A stretch of 7,305 bases of DNA from Deltaproteobacteria bacterium (lineage in GTDB: Bacteria; Desulfobacterota; DSM-4660; Desulfatiglandales; HGW-15), in the NCBI GenBank assembly GCA_019308525.1, contig JAFDIC010000197.1:1-7305 (forward strand), in the 5' to 3' direction. Both the position numbers and the translations under genes were made by a program. Below, piece by piece: positions 1 through 7,057 of the stretch (the stretch's first letter is position 1; the number at the start of each line of letters is the position of its first letter). The notes under the pieces are model-generated. The model saw only the letters and a list, made by a program, of their open reading frames with translations, searched no databases and had not been told where the DNA came from.

Positions 1-1704
1 TCCCTGTGCACATACCTCGAGGTCTTTCATGAAGTCATACAGGAAGCCAGGAAAGAGCTTCCGGAAGAAATGGCTGACGCAGTGCAGACTTACCTGGCGT
101 TTGCAATTGACAAATGTGCGGATTATAATTCGAGGATGGTACGCTGGCACAGTTCAAGAGGCGTAATCGCTGGCACCTTCGATCGTCATGACTTTAGCTT
201 CAAGTGGAGTCATGCAGAGATGACCTTGCCTGGAGATGGTTTTCCCTGGGCTCTGTCCCAAATTGTCGACTCCTACAAGGGCATCGCGGAATTATTGAAG
301 ACTACCCAGCTCTCCCTTTTTAAGACTGACAGCGGAGATCCTCCACAGAGCCTTGAAACTACGCAAGGCAATGCCCAAGACCTTTCATCCCTGGACGACG
401 GCAGCGTACACCTCATCTGTGTCGATCCGCCCTACTACGACAATGTGATGTATTCAGAGTGTAGCGACTTTTTCTATGTCTGGATGAAGCGCACCCTCGG
501 AAATGTGTATCCAGATCTTTTCAAGAATGAACTCACGGACAAGGACAACGAGGCCGTGGCTAACGTGGCCCGTTTTGAAGGAGTTGGCAGAGGGAACAAA
601 CGGGAGCTGGCCGAGAGAGACTACGAGCGCAAGATGGCGGCCTGTTTCAAAGAGATGTACAGGGTCCTCCACCCAGATGGCGTGCTGACCGTGATGTTCA
701 CGCACAAAAAGGTAGAAGCGTGGGATACGTTGGCTCTTGCCCTGATTGGAGCGGGCTTTGCTATCGAGGCCTCCTGGCCGATACATACGGAGAGTGAACA
801 CAGCTTGCACCAGGCCAAGAAGAATGCCGCTGCCTCCACCATATTGCTGGTTTGCAGGAAAAGGCATGATTTTGGACAAGAAGTCTGGTGGGATGACATC
901 AAGTCAAGAGTGCGAAGAGTCGCCAGGGAGAAGGCTGCCCAGTATCACGAGGCAGGGATCAGCGGTGTGGACCTTTATCTCTCCACCTTTGGGCCGGTGC
1001 TCTCCGTTGTATCTGAGAAATGGCCGGTGCTCACAAGCGAGGTGGATGATAAGACCGGTGAACCAAAGCATCTCCGTCCGGAACAGGCCCTGGCCATAGC
1101 GCGGGAAGAGGTGATTGCCCTGCGAAAGCAGGGGCTGCTCCTGGGCCGGTCTGTTCAGTTCGATCCGCTCACTGATTGGGTGCTCATGGCATGGGATGCC
1201 TTTAAGGCCGAGCAGTTCCCGGCGGATGAGGCCAGAAAACTGGCCCTGGCAATGGGACTCGATATAGAACAGGATCTCGTCAGACAAAAGAAAGTAATCT
1301 CCAAGAAGCAGGACTTTGTGGCTTTGCAGGCTCCGAAGAACAGGCGCAGAAAAGGTTTGGTTGACCCTGAGGCCAATAGCTTTTCCTCGTTGATTGACGC
1401 CATTCACACCGCAATGCTCGTCTATGAGGAGGATGGATCAAAGGCATGCCAGGTCTTCCTGAAGAATTCTGGGTTGTTGAATGATACCCGGTTCAAGGCG
1501 GGCCTCCAGGCCATGATAAATGCTGTGCCGAGAACCAAGGAAAAAGATAGCTTCAAGAGGCCCGAAGCAGAGACTCTTGAAGCCATATGTCTGGCATTTT
1601 TTGAAGATATAGAAATCCCCGCAGAAGAAGAACCAGCCATTGTGCAGGAGCAATTGAAGCTATACGGTGAATCCGGGGAAGATAGGGATTTGGGTGGGGA
1701 TTAG
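1..1704 (+). CDS. DNA adenine methylase, DUF1156/COG1743 type, 5'-truncated by the window
   Basis: The frame is open from base 1 to the TAG at 1702-1704, giving 567 residues with no start inside the window. The ATG at 70 is internal, since the codons before it read as continuous protein. The catalytic motif IV DPPY is at residues 142-145, followed by YDN. The strands typical of a Rossmann methylase follow at about 215-290 (HPDGVLTVMF, then WPIHTES and ILLVCRKR). DPPY is the signature of amino-methyltransferases that make N6-methyladenine (or N4-methylcytosine). The SAM-binding FxGxG motif and the DUF1156 N-terminus would lie upstream, off the window. Residues from about 300 to the end form a helical extension typical of these large methylases and may contact the target, but no specificity can be read. 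The next gene begins 32 bp downstream on the same strand, so the two probably share a transcript. The likely role is self-marking in a defence operon. The family call is fairly sure; the substrate is inferred. Confidence 0.88.
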   Translation, partial: SLCTYLEVFHEVIQEARKELPEEMADAVQTYLAFAIDKCADYNSRMVRWHSSRGVIAGTFDRHDFSFKWSHAEMTLPGDGFPWALSQIVDSYKGIAELLKTTQLSLFKTDSGDPPQSLETTQGNAQDLSSLDDGSVHLICVDPPYYDNVMYSECSDFFYVWMKRTLGNVYPDLFKNELTDKDNEAVANVARFEGVGRGNKRELAERDYERKMAACFKEMYRVLHPDGVLTVMFTHKKVEAWDTLALALIGAGFAIEASWPIHTESEHSLHQAKKNAAASTILLVCRKRHDFGQEVWWDDIKSRVRRVAREKAAQYHEAGISGVDLYLSTFGPVLSVVSEKWPVLTSEVDDKTGEPKHLRPEQALAIAREEVIALRKQGLLLGRSVQFDPLTDWVLMAWDAFKAEQFPADEARKLALAMGLDIEQDLVRQKKVISKKQDFVALQAPKNRRRKGLVDPEANSFSSLIDAIHTAMLVYEEDGSKACQVFLKNSGLLNDTRFKAGLQAMINAVPRTKEKDSFKRPEAETLEAICLAFFEDIEIPAEEEPAIVQEQLKLYGESGEDRDLGGD

Positions 1705-1726
1705 GAATTGTCTTAGTCGGCCTTTC

Positions 1727-1732
1727 AAGGAG
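1727..1732 (+). promoter_or_regulatory. Shine-Dalgarno site for the helicase gene
   Basis: AAGGAG lies in the 32-bp gap after the methylase stop. It sits 4 nt before a TTG at 1737 and 10 nt before an in-frame TTG at 1743. No in-frame ATG or GTG is near, so a TTG start is implied. The two TTG choices differ by only two residues. A strong SD with a weak start codon suggests moderate, tuned translation of this large enzyme. Confidence 0.7.
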
Positions 1733-1736
1733 ATAT

Positions 1737-4700
1737 TTGGTCTTGTCTGCTCATTCCCTGAAAGAATACCCCTTTGAAATTTCATACGGCCCTTCTGATG
1801 ACCGGTTACATGGGTTCTACATCCCGGCCCTATCCAGAAGTATACGCTACCACAGGAGTGCAGGTTTTTTCTCTTCGACAGCCCTGGCTGTGGCAGCCTC
1901 GGGAGTGGCTCACCTCATTAAGAACGAAGGCTCCATGCGCCTTCTTGTCGGTGCTAACCTGGACGAAAATGATGTAGCCGCGATTCAAAAAGGGCATGAC
2001 TTGAGCAGGATCCTGAGAGACAAGCTCCTCCCCTATCTGGACAACCCTGACGAATTTGCAAAGAAACGCCTTGAGGTGTTGGCCTGGATGGTGGCCAAGG
2101 GCACGCTTGAGATAAAGGTCGTCCTGCCCCAAAGGGATGGGATTCCTCTCTCAGCCGGTGAGTCCCGGGACTATTATCATCCCAAAGAAGGACTCTTCAC
2201 GGATAAAGAGGGAAATCAGTTGGCCTTTTCGGGCAGCGTGAATGAATCAGCGCAATCCTGGGAGAAGAATTATGAGCAGTTTATGGTTTATAGGTCCTGG
2301 GATGAGAGCGCACCTTACTTGAAACAGGTCGCCTACCGGTTCAATCGCCTGTGGGATGGAAGGGAGCCTGACTGGATTGCAATCCCAATCCCTGACGCAG
2401 TCAAAGAAAACCTCATAAAGTTCAAGCCGAAAAAAGCCCCCACCAGGGATCCCCTGGAAAGAATTGAGGTCACCCAGGCATGGGAGACCGTTGACCTCAA
2501 AGAACGAATCATTTTTCAGTTCTTGCGGGATGCCCCCTTTCTCCCCAACGGAAAATATTTGGCCAGCGAGACCGCCACTGTAAGGTTATGGCCGCATCAG
2601 CAGGTCACGGTGGAAGATATCATCTCAAGGTTTCCTACGCGCTGTTTGCTTTGCTCGGAGGTGGGACTTGGAAAGACCATTGAAGCGGGAATGGCCTTGC
2701 GCCAGCTCGTGCTTTCAGGGAAGGTAAAACGGTGTCTTATCCTGACCCCAAAGAGCATTGCCAGGCAATGGCAGGAAGAACTGTACGAAAAAATGGGGCT
2801 TAACGTCCCTGTGTATACCGGGAAGGTATTCAAGGATTACTTTGGGAATGAAATACAGCATAACGAAGGCAATCCGTGGGCAGCCCATCCAATCTTCATA
2901 GCATCTTCCCAGCTTGCCAAAAGGAGAGAGAGACAGGAGGAAGTCCTCTCCGCCGGTCCATGGGATCTGGTCATCATAGACGAAGCGCACCATGCCAGGC
3001 GCAAGGACTTTCTGGACGAAAGACGCAGGCCTAATCGCCTCCTTGAACTGCTTGAGGGAACCGGGAAACTCCCTGGATTGACTCAGAGGACAAGAGGCCT
3101 CATCCTGTTGACGGCCACACCAATGCAGGTCCATCCGGTTGAGGTGTGGGACCTCCTGAAAAACCTTGATCTGGGAGGTCGGTGGGAGGCCTCTGAGGAA
3201 CATTTTCTCAGATTCTTCGAGGAGCTAAGAAAGCCTTTTGAAAATGTTGATTGGGAATTCGTTCTGAACATGTTTGAAGATTCCCTGGCAACCGGAACAG
3301 AATTAGATGAGCTCTTTGCTCAAATGGCACAGGAGAGGTTGGGGCCTGTCGAGTGGGAGCAGATCAAAAGTCTTTCTCAATCAAGCAAAAAACAAATCAT
3401 CCTCAAACAGATCTCTTCACAAGGGCGAGTTTTCCTGACTGATATGGTCAAAAGGCATACACCCATCAAACGGCTTCTTAAAAGGAGCACCCGCAAACTC
3501 CTCCGGCATTATAAGGAAAAAGGCCTTCTTGAAGACACAGTCCCTACCAGGAGGGCTAAACCAGAATGGATTCCCATGGCAGAAGATGAAAATGCCCTTT
3601 ACGAACGGATAGAAGAATATTTTAGTGACTTTTATCAGAAATATGAAAGCGAACGAAAGGGTCTCGGCTTTGTAATGACGGTCTACCGCCGCAGGTTGAC
3701 GAGCTCATTCTATGCCGTGGAGAAAAGTCTTGAACGACGCCTATTTTTTCTAAAGGGTCAAGCGATTCCTGAAGCGCCTCAAGGACTGACCGAAGAGGAT
3801 ACAGAGCAAGAAGAGCTCAGTCTAGATATCGGCGAGGCTATAGAGGGAGGAGAAAAACTCTTCAGCGGGGAGATTGAATATGTAGAGGATTTCTTGAGAG
3901 ACATTCGAAAGCTTACGGGGGATTCTAAATGGGAAAAATTGCATGCTGATGTGAAAGAGTTCCTGAAAACCCATGACTCAATCGTCATATTTACCCATTA
4001 CACGGACACGATGGACTACCTGAGAGACCAGCTCCGGCAGGTGTATGGCTCACAGGTCGCCTGTTACTCAGGAAGGGGCGGTGAGATTTGGAATGGGCAT
4101 GAGTGGGTAATCCGAACCAAAGAAGAGATAAAGAATGCATTTCAAGAAGCAAAGGACATCAAGATCCTCGTTTGCACGGATGCTGCAAGCGAAGGACTCA
4201 ATTTACAGACATGCGGAGTTCTGATCAATTACGACATGCCCTGGAATCCTATGAGGGCAGAGCAGCGCATAGGACGAATTGATCGCATTGGTGGTCACGA
4301 GGTGGTCCATGTACGCAATTACTTCTATGAAGATACCGTGGAAGCAAAGGTATATCAGGCCTTGAGCAGGCGAATTGATATGTTTGAGTGGGTCGTAGGA
4401 GAGCTACAGCCCATCTTGAGCAGTGTTGAACGTACCATTCAAGAGCTCGCATTGATGAGAAAGGAGCAGAGGAAAACCAGGATAGAAGAAGCCATCCAGC
4501 ATCTGAACAAGGAATATGATGATCAAATTGCAAAGGGACTCAAGCTCGATGACTACCTTTCAAGAGAAATACGAAAGGCACCCGGCGATTCCCCTCCTCT
4601 CACACTAGTTGACCTAGAGAAGGCCCTTACTCTGTCCTCTTCATTGAAACCTTACTGGGAAAAAGATATTCAATTCCCTAATACATGGCGTTTGAAATGG

Positions 4701-5972
4701 GAGGGCCGAGAGCTTTCCTTTACTTTTGACCGAGACCTATTCGATACATACCCTGAGACGCTGCGGCTTATGACATACGGGGAACCATTGTTGGAGCGTC
4801 TGCTAGAACTTGCACAACCTTTGACTCGTCCTACTGAGCCTGGGGTTCCAGTAGTAAGATTCTCTGTCCGGCAACCTGAACCCCTGGTCGCCTATTATGC
4901 TCTAGGCAAATCTGAGGCAGTACCAATAAAAACCATCCGGGAGTTGGAGAGCGTCTTGGACACAGAGCCGCCGGACGGCAGCCCCGGTGAAAAAGCAGAA
5001 TCTCATGCAAAAGAGCAATTTGAGGACTTGGTAAGGAAATCCGAGAAGGAAATCTATGAGAAACGACAAACAGAGTATCAGTCGCGGCTGCTCACCCTTG
5101 AGGAACAGGGTCGCAGGCTGCTGGTTAAGACCGCCCTGTGTGACATAGCTATCTCACTTGAGCCAACACTATTTGACCAAATACCCACCGAGGCGGACTT
5201 CGACGAAGAAACGGTCCAGCGACTAAAAAGTAAAGGTTTCCCATTCGCCCCTCTCTTTCACCTTATAGATACCGGCAGACTGAAGCCAGAACCAACAGAC
5301 CCTTTCTGGTTAAAAATCCAGGGGAAATCGGAAAGGGAGATTCGGGGAACACAGGACCATTTGAAGCGTGAAGCAAGGAAGCTGGTCGAGACCCTCAGTC
5401 AATTGAAAAGCATCTCTCCGAAAAGGCCCGAAACGGGACCAATTGAAATACGTAGATTCTATGGGGATACTACAAAAGAGAGACCTGGACTCACCTTGGT
5501 CGGGGCTCCGCCAAAAGAGGAGCGCTTCAAGAGATTTCTGTCTGTTTATTCATTAAAGGCGGCTGCCGGGTATTTTGGTAATGGTGAGCCCGTTGAACCC
5601 GAGGGCTGGGTAGAGGTGAATGGCTTTGGAACCCTTGATGAAAGGATGTTTGTGGCGAGGGCCGTCGGCAGGTCCATGGAGCCTAAGATTCATGATGGTG
5701 ACTATCTCCTCTTTAGGCAAAAGCCTGTGGGTTCGCGTGTCGGGAAAATTGTCCTTGTTCAATACCGGGGGCCGGAAGATCCAGAGACCGGCGGGGCTTA
5801 TACGGTCAAGAAATACAACTCGAAAAAGGTCCCCGACGAAACAGGGGGCTGGCGTCACAACCGGATTGTCCTTTCTCCACTGAACCCAGAGTTTTCTGAT
5901 ATTATAATTGAAGAAGACAAAGAAGGCGCGGTGGACGTTATCGCTGAATATATCGGAAAGATAGCTGGGTGA
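1737..5972 (+). CDS. PLD-nuclease / SNF2-type helicase / S24 peptidase fusion, probable phage-defence effector
   Basis: A single 1411-residue protein with at least three modules. Residues 1-210 are phospholipase D-like: H148-P-K150 and the GSVNES block at 166-171 match the HxK and GSxNxS halves of the PLD active site. The acidic residue follows K150 after five residues rather than four. Residues about 285-900 are a superfamily 2 helicase close to SNF2/RapA: Walker A EVGLGKT (308-314, K313), DEAH box (415-418), motif III TATP (459-462), motif V around TDAASEGLNLQ (814-824) and motif VI QRIGRIDR (843-850, with R847 and R850). Residues about 900-1240 are helical and charged, with coiled-coil potential near 1085-1150. 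Residues about 1273-1411 match LexA/UmuD S24 peptidases: GRSMEP with S1313, IHDGDY, and YTVKKY with K1358. The segment LSPLNPEFSDIII aligns with the LexA strand after its lysine. In the family, the helicase would move on duplex DNA and the PLD module would cut it. The S24 role is unknown. The gene sits in an operon with the upstream methylase. The domain calls are firm; the defence role is inferred. Confidence 0.9.
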   Translation: MVLSAHSLKEYPFEISYGPSDDRLHGFYIPALSRSIRYHRSAGFFSSTALAVAASGVAHLIKNEGSMRLLVGANLDENDVAAIQKGHDLSRILRDKLLPYLDNPDEFAKKRLEVLAWMVAKGTLEIKVVLPQRDGIPLSAGESRDYYHPKEGLFTDKEGNQLAFSGSVNESAQSWEKNYEQFMVYRSWDESAPYLKQVAYRFNRLWDGREPDWIAIPIPDAVKENLIKFKPKKAPTRDPLERIEVTQAWETVDLKERIIFQFLRDAPFLPNGKYLASETATVRLWPHQQVTVEDIISRFPTRCLLCSEVGLGKTIEAGMALRQLVLSGKVKRCLILTPKSIARQWQEELYEKMGLNVPVYTGKVFKDYFGNEIQHNEGNPWAAHPIFIASSQLAKRRERQEEVLSAGPWDLVIIDEAHHARRKDFLDERRRPNRLLELLEGTGKLPGLTQRTRGLILLTATPMQVHPVEVWDLLKNLDLGGRWEASEEHFLRFFEELRKPFENVDWEFVLNMFEDSLATGTELDELFAQMAQERLGPVEWEQIKSLSQSSKKQIILKQISSQGRVFLTDMVKRHTPIKRLLKRSTRKLLRHYKEKGLLEDTVPTRRAKPEWIPMAEDENALYERIEEYFSDFYQKYESERKGLGFVMTVYRRRLTSSFYAVEKSLERRLFFLKGQAIPEAPQGLTEEDTEQEELSLDIGEAIEGGEKLFSGEIEYVEDFLRDIRKLTGDSKWEKLHADVKEFLKTHDSIVIFTHYTDTMDYLRDQLRQVYGSQVACYSGRGGEIWNGHEWVIRTKEEIKNAFQEAKDIKILVCTDAASEGLNLQTCGVLINYDMPWNPMRAEQRIGRIDRIGGHEVVHVRNYFYEDTVEAKVYQALSRRIDMFEWVVGELQPILSSVERTIQELALMRKEQRKTRIEEAIQHLNKEYDDQIAKGLKLDDYLSREIRKAPGDSPPLTLVDLEKALTLSSSLKPYWEKDIQFPNTWRLKWEGRELSFTFDRDLFDTYPETLRLMTYGEPLLERLLELAQPLTRPTEPGVPVVRFSVRQPEPLVAYYALGKSEAVPIKTIRELESVLDTEPPDGSPGEKAESHAKEQFEDLVRKSEKEIYEKRQTEYQSRLLTLEEQGRRLLVKTALCDIAISLEPTLFDQIPTEADFDEETVQRLKSKGFPFAPLFHLIDTGRLKPEPTDPFWLKIQGKSEREIRGTQDHLKREARKLVETLSQLKSISPKRPETGPIEIRRFYGDTTKERPGLTLVGAPPKEERFKRFLSVYSLKAAAGYFGNGEPVEPEGWVEVNGFGTLDERMFVARAVGRSMEPKIHDGDYLLFRQKPVGSRVGKIVLVQYRGPEDPETGGAYTVKKYNSKKVPDETGGWRHNRIVLSPLNPEFSDIIIEEDKEGAVDVIAEYIGKIAG
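5556..5969 (+). other. S24 (LexA/UmuD-like) peptidase domain inside the helicase gene
   Basis: This marks the C-terminal domain of the preceding protein, residues about 1274-1411. Visible elements in order: KAAAG with a candidate scissile A1277-G1278 bond, the VEPEGWVEV strand, AVGRSMEPKIHDGDY with nucleophile S1313, VGKIVLVQYRG, YTVKKY with general base K1358, and IVLSPLNPEFSDIII. The A1277-to-S1313 distance is 36 residues. That equals the UmuD spacing (C24 to S60) and is one more than LexA (A84 to S119). All elements needed for intramolecular self-cleavage appear present. No helix-turn-helix is visible just before the domain, so it is not a repressor. Whether it cleaves, and on what signal, cannot be told from sequence. 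Confidence 0.85.
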
Positions 5973-5988
5973 CATACAGGCAAATAGG

Positions 5989-6093
5989 ATGGAATTCTAT
6001 TCTGAATTACCAAAGAAGGCCTGGGCCGCAGTGGGTGATCTTGATAATTGGGAACGGGTGATGAGCGTAGGGTTTCACATCAGATGGGCATGA
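5989..6093 (+). CDS. Possible small ORF after the helicase gene, unrecognised
   Basis: An ATG 16 nt after the helicase stop opens 34 codons ending in TGA. The product begins MEFYSELPKKAW and ends in GFHIRWA; it has several tryptophans and no recognised motif. AGG at 5978-5980 is a weak Shine-Dalgarno candidate 8 nt before the ATG. It could be a real microprotein of the operon, the stub of a deleted third operon gene, or chance. The amino acid mix looks protein-like, but the length gives little statistical support. Confidence 0.2.
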   Translation: MEFYSELPKKAWAAVGDLDNWERVMSVGFHIRWA

Positions 6094-6124
6094 GTCCTGT
6101 GATCCGGTTTCCCTTTTCTTCCAC

Positions 6125-6154
6125 TTGACCCGGGCAATAGATTCTTCATATAAT
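6125..6154 (+). promoter_or_regulatory. Sigma-70-type promoter for mntA-hepT
   Basis: TTGACC at 6125-6130 (-35, five of six consensus bases) and a perfect TATAAT at 6149-6154 (-10) are separated by 18 bp. The expected transcription start is near 6161, about 50 nt before the mntA ATG. This suggests that the toxin-antitoxin pair is transcribed independently of the methylase-helicase operon. No terminator was found between the operon and this promoter, so read-through is also possible. Confidence 0.65.
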
Positions 6155-6169
6155 TTCGACCAGGGCTTC

Positions 6170-6191
6170 TCTAAACCCGTTCTAAACCCGT
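6170..6191 (+). repeat. 11-bp perfect tandem repeat in the mntA leader
   Basis: TCTAAACCCGT occurs twice head to tail (6170-6180 and 6181-6191). It lies just after the predicted transcription start and 20 bp before the mntA start codon. One helical turn per unit would place two protein-binding sites on the same DNA face, so it is a candidate operator for autoregulation. It could also be a simple duplication. Confidence 0.6.
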
Positions 6192-6201
6192 TAGGATTTC
6201 C

Positions 6202-6207
6202 GGAGAG
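6202..6207 (+). promoter_or_regulatory. Shine-Dalgarno site that fixes the mntA start
   Basis: GGAGAG lies with its GGAG core 6 nt before the ATG at 6212. This favours that ATG over the in-frame TTG at 6125, which is part of the predicted -35 element and has no ribosome binding site. Confidence 0.65.
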
Positions 6208-6211
6208 AAAT

Positions 6212-6523
6212 ATGAGCACCAACAAGGCAAACCTCAACATTCCTAAGGAGAAGATAGTCGAATTCTGCAAGAGAAAGCGCGTTAGGAAGTTGTCTGTTTT
6301 TGGCTCTGCTGTTCGGGATGACTTCAGCCCTGAGAGTGACATAGATGTGCTGGTAGAATTTGAGCCAGATGCGCGCGTGGGCCTAATCCGTCTGGCTGGG
6401 CTGGAGATCGAACTAGGTGAGATCCTTGGGAGGAAGGTTGATCTCAATACCCCTGGATTCCTCAGCAAGTACTTGCGTGATAAGGCGCTCTCCGAAGCCA
6501 TAGTGCATTATGACGAGGCATGA
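6212..6523 (+). CDS. mntA: MntA-like nucleotidyltransferase antitoxin
   Basis: A 103-residue protein of the minimal nucleotidyltransferase (MNT) family, the usual size for these single-domain enzymes. The fold signature GSx10DxD is intact: G31-S32, then D43 and D45 within the SPESDIDVLVEF block. A third acidic residue, D77 in RKVDL, is at the expected place, so it looks catalytically competent. In characterised HEPN/MNT systems such as that of Shewanella, MntA neutralises HepT by transferring AMP onto the tyrosine of its RX4HXY motif. The start is the ATG 6 nt after a good Shine-Dalgarno core, behind its own promoter. The last 14 bases overlap the start of hepT, the typical translationally coupled arrangement. 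The gene appears complete although its partner toxin is broken. It could in principle act on another HEPN protein. Confidence 0.9.
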   Translation: MSTNKANLNIPKEKIVEFCKRKRVRKLSVFGSAVRDDFSPESDIDVLVEFEPDARVGLIRLAGLEIELGEILGRKVDLNTPGFLSKYLRDKALSEAIVHYDEA

Positions 6524-6865
6524 TGACATAGTACGCCTGCGCCACATGTTGGACCATGCTCGTGAAGCAGTGACAATGATTGAAGGTAAAGTGCGCAGTG
6601 ATCTTCGACATGAAAGAATGCTAGAGTTATCACTTGTCAGGTTGGTCGAGATAGTCGCTGAAGCCGCGGCGCGTGTCAGTGTGGAACACATGCAGAATAC
6701 TCATCAATTCCGTGGGCACAGGTAGTAGGAATGCGAAATCGTCTTATTCACGGTTATGAGCAGGTCGATTTAGATATTCTATGGGACACGATTGAGTATG
6801 ACCTTCCACCGCTCATAACAGAGCTTGAGAAAATCTTGGAAAGCCAGCAGGACGACTATCCTTGA
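6510..6865 (+). pseudogene. hepT: HepT-like HEPN RNase toxin, frameshifted
   Basis: The start ATG at 6510 overlaps the mntA end. There is no obvious Shine-Dalgarno, so coupled translation is likely. The first frame gives RLRHMLDHAREAV and LVEIVAEAAARVS, helices typical of the HepT/DUF86 family, but runs into TAG at 6723-6725 after 71 residues. The family sequence resumes in the -1 frame at about 6707 with IPWAQVVGM, then RNRLIHGY. This is the RX4HXY RNase and AMPylation motif, with R at 6734, H at 6749 and Y at 6755. It continues through DLDILWDTI and DLPPLI to the TGA at 6863-6865. The break falls where the family usually reads HPxIPW (about 6702-6709), consistent with a net loss of 1 nt (or 4 nt). 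The product of the first frame lacks the whole active site. No homopolymer or slippery heptamer lies at the break, so programmed frameshifting is unlikely. Alternatives are a true inactivating mutation or an assembly error. Confidence 0.85.
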
Positions 6866-6869
6866 AGGC

Positions 6870-6986
6870 TCAAGCCATCTCATCAGACTCTACAATTCCT
6901 TCATACCCATCGTGCATCTCCTCCGCCCTCAGCTCTTTCCGAGGGGGACTCCAGCTTTAGGTCCAAGGGATTAATCCTTTTGCCAT
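6870..6986 (-). pseudogene. Doubtful minus-strand relic of a small coding sequence
   Basis: On the minus strand an ATG at 6986 and a TGA at 6870-6872 are in frame, 39 codons apart, with one internal TAA at codon 10. After the TAA the frame reads KELRAEEMHDGYEGIVESDE, which has a protein-like composition. Another frame reads INPLDLKLESPSE over the middle part. This could be a tiny gene with a nonsense or double frameshift, lying convergent to hepT with a 4-bp gap. It may equally be chance. No family was recognised. Confidence 0.15.
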
Positions 6987-7057
6987 GACCCCCCCAGCGC
7001 CCAAATCAAGACGGGCCCCCAGGGCTGTTGACTGGATTCCCCCCGGGTCACATGAAA

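Noticed and set aside
454..879. 141-codon minus-strand ORF opposite the methylase
   Set aside because: It lies fully opposite the conserved DPPY and downstream strands of the methylase. Its translation shows no family features, so it is an antisense shadow.
904..1407. 167-codon minus-strand ORF opposite the methylase C-terminal region
   Set aside because: It is the antisense of a continuous conserved coding frame and has no recognisable domain.
5553..5975. 140-codon minus-strand ORF opposite the S24 domain
   Set aside because: The + strand frame here carries clear S24 motifs. The antisense translation has none.
5991..6011. AATTC / GAATT inverted repeat after the helicase gene as a terminator
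   Set aside because: The stem is short and AT-rich with a bulge, lacks a T-tract, and lies inside the possible small ORF.
6125..6211. N-terminal extension of mntA from the TTG at 6125
   Set aside because: This TTG is part of the predicted -35 element and has no ribosome binding site. The ATG at 6212 has a good Shine-Dalgarno and gives the usual family length.
6007..6501. 164-codon minus-strand ORF across the mntA promoter and gene
   Set aside because: It is antisense to the intact MNT motifs and the promoter. Its serine- and arginine-rich composition is typical of a shadow.
6690..6712. Programmed -1 ribosomal frameshift in hepT
   Set aside because: There is no X XXY YYZ slippery heptamer and no clear stimulatory hairpin just downstream. 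A disabling indel or sequence error is simpler.
6867..6876. Small GGCT-CA-AGCC inverted repeat after hepT as a terminator
   Set aside because: The stem is only 4 bp with a 2-nt loop, and no T-run follows.
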